A stretch of 13,008 nt of DNA from Oscillospiraceae bacterium. GTDB taxonomy: Bacteria; Bacillota; Clostridia; Oscillospirales; Ruminococcaceae. The stretch lies in contig JAEDMB010000047.1 of NCBI GenBank assembly GCA_016303235.1, positions 1-13,008 of the forward strand, in the 5' to 3' direction. Below are positions 10,601 through 13,008 of the stretch, piece after piece; position 1 is the first letter of the stretch, and every line of letters begins with the position of its first letter. A program made the position numbers and the translations under genes. The notes below the pieces were generated by a model. The model did not search any database. It was not told the origin of the DNA and saw nothing but the letters and a program-made list of their open reading frames with translations.

Positions 10601-13008
10601 ATGACAGATATAGATAAAAGCAAATTATCTCCTATGATGTGCCAGTATTTTGAAGTAAAGGAAAAATATAAGGACTGCATATTATTCTTCCGCCTGGGAG
10701 ATTTTTATGAGATGTTTTTTGATGATGCACTTCTTGCTTCAAAAACACTGGAACTTACTCTTACGGGACGTGACTGCGGTCTTGAGAAAAAAGCACCTAT
10801 GTGCGGTGTACCTTTTCACAGTGCCGATGTATATATTAAAAAACTCATTGATTCGGGATATAAGGTTGCTGTATGCGAACAGCTTACAGACCCTGCCGAA
10901 TCAAAGGGAATTGTTGTCCGTGACGTAATAAAAGTAGTTACGGCGGGAACTATTACTGACGGAAATATGCTTGACGAAAGCCGTAATAATTATATATGCT
11001 CTGCATATTACAGCAAAAATTCAAAAAACTGCGGTATCGCCTTTGCGGATATTTCAACGGGTGAGGCATCTCTGATATTAATAGGCAATGCCGAATCAGG
11101 TACGGAAATAATAAACGAACTTTCAAGGTATCAGCCGGCGGAAATTATATTCAATCAGGATTTCCTTGACCTTAAAAGCGTTGCGGATTTTGTAAAATCA
11201 CGCCTTGAATGTTCGGTTACTCTCCGTGATGATGTATGCTTTTCGCCCGAAATAAATGCCGGAAATATTAAAAAAATCTTTAATGTAAAAGAACTTCCGG
11301 AGCTTAATATAAGCGATGACGGTGAGGACTGCTGTGCAGTCTGCGGACTTTTTAATTATATAGACGATACGCAGAAATCATCTGCATCAAGATTTACTTC
11401 AATAAAAATTCTTGACAGCCGTTCATATATGGGACTTGACCTTAATGCAAGAAGAAATCTTGAACTTACTGAAACTCTCCGTAACAAGGAAAAAAAAGGT
11501 TCTCTTTTGTGGGTACTTGATTCAACTAAAACGTCAATGGGCAGACGTCTTTTGAAAACCTATATTGAACAGCCTCTTTTAAGTCCTGCAAGAATTATGG
11601 AGCGTCTTGATGCCGTTGAAACATTTGTGAGATACAGCGTTGTGCTTATGGATATAACAGATATACTTGACAGTATCTATGATATTGAACGCCTTATGAC
11701 AAGAGTTATGTATAAAACGGCTACTCCAAGAGACCTGAAATCACTTTCCGCAACGTCAAAACAGTTACCGCTTTTAAAGGAACAGCTCTCAAAACTTAAC
11801 AGTTCAAAGCTTATATCAAAATATAATAATGATATAGATACCCTTGAAAGCATATCAAATCTTATTGAAAATGCAATCAATGACGAACCGCCTGTATCAG
11901 TAAAAGAGGGCGGAGTTATCAAAGAGGGATTCAATCAGGAACTTGACAAGCTCCGTCACATAATGACTCACGGCAAGGAAATTATTGACGGCATTGAACA
12001 GCGTGAACGTGAGACAACCGGAATTAAAAATCTTAAAATCGGATATAACCGTGTATTCGGCTATTACATAGAGGTTACACGTTCATATTATTCACTTGTT
12101 CCCGCAACATACATAAGAAAGCAGACTCTTGCAAATTCTGAAAGATTCATCACTGAGGAACTCAAAAACGCTGAAAACAGTATTTTAAGTGCAAAAGATA
12201 AAGCATTATCCCTTGAATCCGATATTTTTGCGGAAGTACGTGATTATCTCTCAACACAGCTTGAAAAGGTTCAGCGTACTGCCGAGGCAGTAGCATCAAT
12301 AGATGTTCTCGCATCGTTTGCAAATACAGCATTAAAAAATCAGTATGTCAAGCCGGATATTTCAATAGACGGCATTATAGATATAAAAGCAGGACGTCAC
12401 CCCGTTATAGAATTAATGCTTGACGGTGAAGTATTTGTTCCTAATGATGTATATCTTGATACAAACCAAAATCGCATGTCAATAATAACAGGCCCTAATA
12501 TGTCGGGTAAATCCACATATATGCGTCAGACCGCAATAATAACTCTTATGGCACAGATTGGTTCATTTGTACCAGCAAATTCCGCTAAAATATCGATTGT
12601 TGACCGCATATTTACACGAGTCGGAGCTTCCGATGACCTTTCCGCCGGTCAGAGTACATTTATGGTTGAAATGAGTGAAGTCGCAGATATACTTGAAAAT
12701 GCTACTCCGAACAGCCTTGTAATTCTTGACGAGGTGGGCAGAGGTACTTCCACTTTTGACGGCGTAAGCATTGCAAAAGCCGTTGCGGAATATATATGCA
12801 CTTCAAAAAAATTACGCTGTAAAACTCTTTTCGCTACTCATTATCACGAACTTATCGAACTTGAAAACGAACTTCAGGGCGTAAGAAATTACAGTATAGC
12901 AGTAAATAAAAAAGGCGACAGTATAAGATTCCTCCGAAAGATAGTAAACGGCGGAGTCGATGAAAGCTACGGTATAGATGTTGCAAAGCTTGCAGGACTT
13001 CCGAATAA
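10601..13008 (+). CDS. mutS: DNA mismatch repair protein MutS (C-terminal end beyond window)
   Basis: There are 802 complete codons, open at the right edge. The mismatch-recognition domain has the F-x-E motif at F35-Y36-E37 (RLGDFYEMF). The connector, lever and clamp domains follow (LNARRNLELTETLRNKEKKG, FGYYIEVTRS). The ATPase domain has Walker A GPNMSGKST (631-639), the ABC-type signature region DDLSAGQSTFMVEMSE, Walker B LVILDE (706-711) and THYHEL. MutS dimers bind mispairs and, with MutL, start mismatch repair. The start ATG at 10601 has CAGGAG about 11 bases upstream. Proteins of this subfamily are about 850-880 residues, so only the end of the ATPase/C-terminal helical part is missing. 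The frame is intact throughout, with no sign of a hypermutator lesion. mutL would be expected just to the right. Confidence 0.98.
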   Translation, partial: MTDIDKSKLSPMMCQYFEVKEKYKDCILFFRLGDFYEMFFDDALLASKTLELTLTGRDCGLEKKAPMCGVPFHSADVYIKKLIDSGYKVAVCEQLTDPAESKGIVVRDVIKVVTAGTITDGNMLDESRNNYICSAYYSKNSKNCGIAFADISTGEASLILIGNAESGTEIINELSRYQPAEIIFNQDFLDLKSVADFVKSRLECSVTLRDDVCFSPEINAGNIKKIFNVKELPELNISDDGEDCCAVCGLFNYIDDTQKSSASRFTSIKILDSRSYMGLDLNARRNLELTETLRNKEKKGSLLWVLDSTKTSMGRRLLKTYIEQPLLSPARIMERLDAVETFVRYSVVLMDITDILDSIYDIERLMTRVMYKTATPRDLKSLSATSKQLPLLKEQLSKLNSSKLISKYNNDIDTLESISNLIENAINDEPPVSVKEGGVIKEGFNQELDKLRHIMTHGKEIIDGIEQRERETTGIKNLKIGYNRVFGYYIEVTRSYYSLVPATYIRKQTLANSERFITEELKNAENSILSAKDKALSLESDIFAEVRDYLSTQLEKVQRTAEAVASIDVLASFANTALKNQYVKPDISIDGIIDIKAGRHPVIELMLDGEVFVPNDVYLDTNQNRMSIITGPNMSGKSTYMRQTAIITLMAQIGSFVPANSAKISIVDRIFTRVGASDDLSAGQSTFMVEMSEVADILENATPNSLVILDEVGRGTSTFDGVSIAKAVAEYICTSKKLRCKTLFATHYHELIELENELQGVRNYSIAVNKKGDSIRFLRKIVNGGVDESYGIDVAKLAGLPN

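Noticed and set aside
10651..10664. TGAAGTAAAG inside mutS, and a similar one near 6180 in the sigma gene, as further ECF -35 boxes
   Set aside because: Both lie inside coding sequence as Glu-Val-Lys codons with no CGTA at 16-17 bases; they show that the 5' half of the motif can arise from coding alone.
10707..10928. 73-codon plus-strand reading frame inside mutS
   Set aside because: It is an alternative frame of the mutS mismatch-recognition domain; the mutS frame is intact from 10601 to the right edge.
11677..11934. Antisense 85-codon frame in mutS
   Set aside because: A shadow of the mutS coding frame with no ribosome binding site or recognisable product.
1..13008. Defence island, prophage, CRISPR or insertion sequence
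   Set aside because: No transposase, integrase, repeat-spacer array, restriction or toxin-antitoxin genes, terminal repeats or tRNA attachment site could be seen; the content is mainly conserved chromosomal genes.

Overview
The window is low-GC, densely packed DNA that looks like the chromosome of an anaerobic, spore-forming Clostridia member, most likely a Ruminococcus-like Oscillospiraceae. The indications are SpoIIID at the left edge, a PdaA-type spore-cortex deacetylase, DUF1540 and IreB proteins, a miaB/YlbF/mutS cluster resembling the Bacillus miaB-ymcA-cotE-mutS-mutL order, and a secreted dockerin type I protein, typical of cellulosome-forming ruminococci. The species cannot be read from the sequence. 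I see no tRNA, rRNA, CRISPR array, transposase, phage gene or attachment site, and no gene-free stretch longer than about 220 bases.

Left block (1-2339). A truncated spoIIID reads leftward, with a sigma-E-like promoter in front of it. It diverges from a rightward three-gene run: a DUF1836 helix-turn-helix protein, an SPFH/band 7 membrane protein and a Nudix hydrolase. The promoter of that run carries a perfect 12-bp palindrome between its -35 and -10 boxes. A 28-bp perfect palindrome closes the run.

Second block (2349-3944, leftward). It holds pdaA, ireB and a Cys-rich DUF1540 gene. ireB and the DUF1540 gene have their own hairpins and candidate promoters. Between ireB and pdaA lies a cluster of inverted repeats whose arms could pair in mutually exclusive ways.

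Third block (3994-8719, rightward). First comes a monocistronic 558-residue membrane-anchored protein of unknown function, between a near-consensus promoter and a clear terminator. It is followed by an ECF sigma factor, a translationally coupled DUF4367 anti-sigma-like membrane protein and a secreted dockerin protein. The sigma gene and the dockerin gene are both preceded by the same sequence: TGAAGTAAAA, 13 bases, then CGTA and a TATATA stretch. This resembles the TGAAAC / CGTA promoters of Bacillus sigma-W-type ECF factors. I therefore propose an autoregulated envelope-signalling module that controls its own operon and a cellulosome-type surface protein. This is the most interesting part of the window.

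Right block (8732-13008, rightward). A strong extended -10 promoter drives miaB (tRNA 2-methylthiolation), a YlbF/YmcA-family gene with a six-cysteine tail, and mutS (mismatch recognition). mutS runs off the right edge with only its C-terminal end missing.
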